Shown: one piece after another, positions 6,945 to 8,495 of the stretch | Layout: each line of letters opens with the position of its first letter | How positions within the stretch are numbered: the first letter of the stretch is position 1 | Source of the DNA: an uncultured Mucilaginibacter sp. | GTDB taxonomy: Bacteria; Bacteroidota; Bacteroidia; Sphingobacteriales; Sphingobacteriaceae | DNA: 8,495 bases | Direction of reading: 5' to 3' | Assembly: GCA_946479225.1 (NCBI GenBank) | Contig: CAMLFI010000091.1 | Coordinates: 1 to 8,495, forward strand | Made by a program: the position numbers and the translations under genes | Notes under the pieces: model-generated | What the model was told of the DNA's origin: nothing | The model's input: only the letters and a program-made list of their open reading frames with translations | Database searches by the model: none

Positions 6945-8495
6945 ATGACAAAAAAAGTTCTAATTTTCATTGCGGCGCTACTTCCTGCTGTAACCTTCGG
7001 TCAGACGTATAAAAAACATACTTCAAGCAAGGAAAAATTATCTATTCAGCTATCAGAAGGTGTCTTAAATATTACTCCATTAACGGATAAATCTATCCGT
7101 GTGCAATGGCAGAAGGATTTGCCCGTTGAGAAGCAGGAATTTGTGTTGATCAACAAGCAAACAGCACCGGCTTTTAAAGTGACAGAAACACCGGCCCAAT
7201 TAAAGCTAAGCACCAAGGCGGTAACGGTATTGTTTGATAAGAAAAACAGTACACTTACCTACGCAAACAGCGCCGGTAAAGTGTTTCTCCGAGAAAAAGC
7301 CAATAGCCGTAAGTTGGTATCAGGTACTGTAATGGGAGAGGCTTGTTACTCAGCAGAACAGGCATTTAATTCGCCGGCTGATGAATATGTATTTGGGTTA
7401 GGGCAGTTCCAGGATGGATATTACAACCTGCGCAACGTATCCCGCAAATTGATCCAGGTTAATACGCAAATTGCCATCCCTTTTATTTATTCGAGCAAGG
7501 GATACGGCATTTTATGGCACCAGTATGGGTTAACAACATTTAACCCAACCGACAATGTAGTAGAGCTTGCTAAAAAAGATACCAATGCTGTGCAAGTGCG
7601 CTATGAAGATGTTACTACAACAGCAGGTACCCAACGAGTATCTCAGCAGCAGGCACTTTATGCTGGAAAGTTCAGGTTGGATAAAGCCGGCGACTACACA
7701 TTTATGCTTGATTTGGGCGACATGGAAAGCCGTCATTTGCTGCTTATAGACGGTATAGCTCGTATAGATCAGTCAAACCAATGGTTGCCGCCTGCCGCAA
7801 GCAAGATCATTAATCTTGGCGCCGGTGAGCACACCGTACAGGTGGTTTGCAAAGCAGCAAATAAACCAAAATTGTCATGGAAGCCGGTAGCTGATGAAAA
7901 CGTATTTCGTTCACCTAATGCTAAATCTTTGGATTACGTAGTGTTTTACGGCGGTGCCGATGAGGTGATCACCAATTACCGCAACCTATCCGGCAATGTG
8001 CCGATGCTGCCTTTATGGGCTTATGGATTTTGGCAATGCCGCGAACGTTATACTTCTGGCAAACACCTGGTAGAAACCATTAAAGAGTTTAGAAAAAGAA
8101 ATTTGCCGGTTGACGTTATAGTGCAGGATTGGCAATATTGGGGTAAATACGGATGGGGCGTACCTAAATTTGATGAAACCAATTACCCAAATCCCGAAGG
8201 CTTTATAAAAGAATTACATGATTTAAACTCTCATTTCTCTGTATCGGTATGGGAAAATCTTGATAAAAAATCAGACATCGCCAAACCTTATCTTGAAAAG
8301 AATTTATTCATAGCTAACAGCCCCTGGATAGACATTTACAATCCTGAAGCTCAAAAAACACATTGGGCCGCTCTAAACACCAATTTATTTGCCAAAGGCG
8401 TTGATTCGTGGTGGATGGACGCTACCGAGCCGGAGAATGACGGCTTGGTTGGCAAGCAAACTTATTTTGGCTTAGGCGAATTTTACCGGCTTACC
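6945..8495 (+). CDS. secreted GH31 glycosidase with PA14-like insertion, probable alpha-xylosidase (3' end missing)
   Basis: The frame runs from ATG 6945 to the window end without a stop: 517 residues are visible of a protein that, for its family, should be several hundred longer. An in-frame TAA at 6918-6920 and no start codon between leave this ATG as the start; no Shine-Dalgarno is seen. A signal peptide (residues 1-19, cleavage near TFG/Q) without a lipobox points to the periplasm. Residues about 30-225 form the N-terminal beta-sandwich of GH31 (GLGQ at 151-154). Residues about 225-315 (YAGKFRLDKAGDYTF, LLLIDG, GAGEHTVQVVC) look like a PA14 domain inserted there, as in Cellvibrio Xyl31A and Bacteroides xyloglucan alpha-xylosidases. 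The barrel starts near residue 320, with PLWAYGFWQ at 356-364, QDWQYWG around Asp395, and the catalytic nucleophile Asp492 in WWMDATEPE. The acid/base residue lies beyond the window. The likely role is removal of alpha-xylose from xyloglucan fragments; another alpha-glycosidase or transglycosidase activity is possible. Confidence 0.92.
   Translation, partial: MTKKVLIFIAALLPAVTFGQTYKKHTSSKEKLSIQLSEGVLNITPLTDKSIRVQWQKDLPVEKQEFVLINKQTAPAFKVTETPAQLKLSTKAVTVLFDKKNSTLTYANSAGKVFLREKANSRKLVSGTVMGEACYSAEQAFNSPADEYVFGLGQFQDGYYNLRNVSRKLIQVNTQIAIPFIYSSKGYGILWHQYGLTTFNPTDNVVELAKKDTNAVQVRYEDVTTTAGTQRVSQQQALYAGKFRLDKAGDYTFMLDLGDMESRHLLLIDGIARIDQSNQWLPPAASKIINLGAGEHTVQVVCKAANKPKLSWKPVADENVFRSPNAKSLDYVVFYGGADEVITNYRNLSGNVPMLPLWAYGFWQCRERYTSGKHLVETIKEFRKRNLPVDVIVQDWQYWGKYGWGVPKFDETNYPNPEGFIKELHDLNSHFSVSVWENLDKKSDIAKPYLEKNLFIANSPWIDIYNPEAQKTHWAALNTNLFAKGVDSWWMDATEPENDGLVGKQTYFGLGEFYRLT

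Noticed and set aside
7530..7749. Overlapping short open frames on both strands
   Set aside because: Both lie in the GH31 gene, whose frame continues unbroken with family motifs on either side.

Overview
The window looks like chromosomal DNA of a Bacteroidota member, probably of the Sphingobacteriaceae (Mucilaginibacter/Pedobacter type). The grounds are A+T-rich intergenic DNA, start codons without a clear Shine-Dalgarno, a tRNA promoter with the Bacteroidota TTTG / TAnnTTTG spacing, and above all a Reg_prop/Y_Y_Y membrane sensor kinase of the kind that controls glycan use in this phylum. The genus is inference; no rRNA or other taxonomic marker is present.

Layout. Bases 2-496 (+) are the C-terminal end of a FUSC/YccS-like membrane protein. 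Convergent with it lie a small unrecognised lipoprotein (519-926, -) and, upstream of that, a YihX-like HAD phosphatase (988-1620, -). A tRNA with anticodon CAT (1793-1866, +) is divergent from the phosphatase, has its own promoter and is followed by a strong intrinsic terminator. This left part is housekeeping in character.

The right part is accessory, glycan-directed DNA. A 1421-residue hybrid sensor kinase (2173-6438, +) has a signal peptide, 14 propeller blades, a Y_Y_Y domain, one main membrane helix, a coiled coil, a kinase core and two receiver domains. It differs from the classical hybrid two-component system (HTCS): there is no C-terminal AraC-type DNA-binding domain, and the H-box is of the BarA/ArcB sort. 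Two runs of eight G lie in its reading frame, and a one-base slip in either would stop translation within a few codons. After a 506-bp intergenic region with a weak terminator, direct and inverted repeats and a terminator-like hairpin comes a secreted GH31 glycosidase with a PA14-like insertion (6945 to the window end, +), resembling alpha-xylosidases. It is cut by the window edge before its stop codon.

How the parts may work together (inference): the propeller sensor may detect a glycan fragment in the periplasm and, through phosphotransfer to proteins not seen here, control genes such as the neighbouring GH31 enzyme. This could be the edge of a polysaccharide utilisation locus, but no SusC/SusD pair is visible. 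The best leads are the non-canonical output of the sensor kinase, its two G8 tracts, and the structured region between it and the GH31 gene. No mobile element, CRISPR array or clearly new system was seen.
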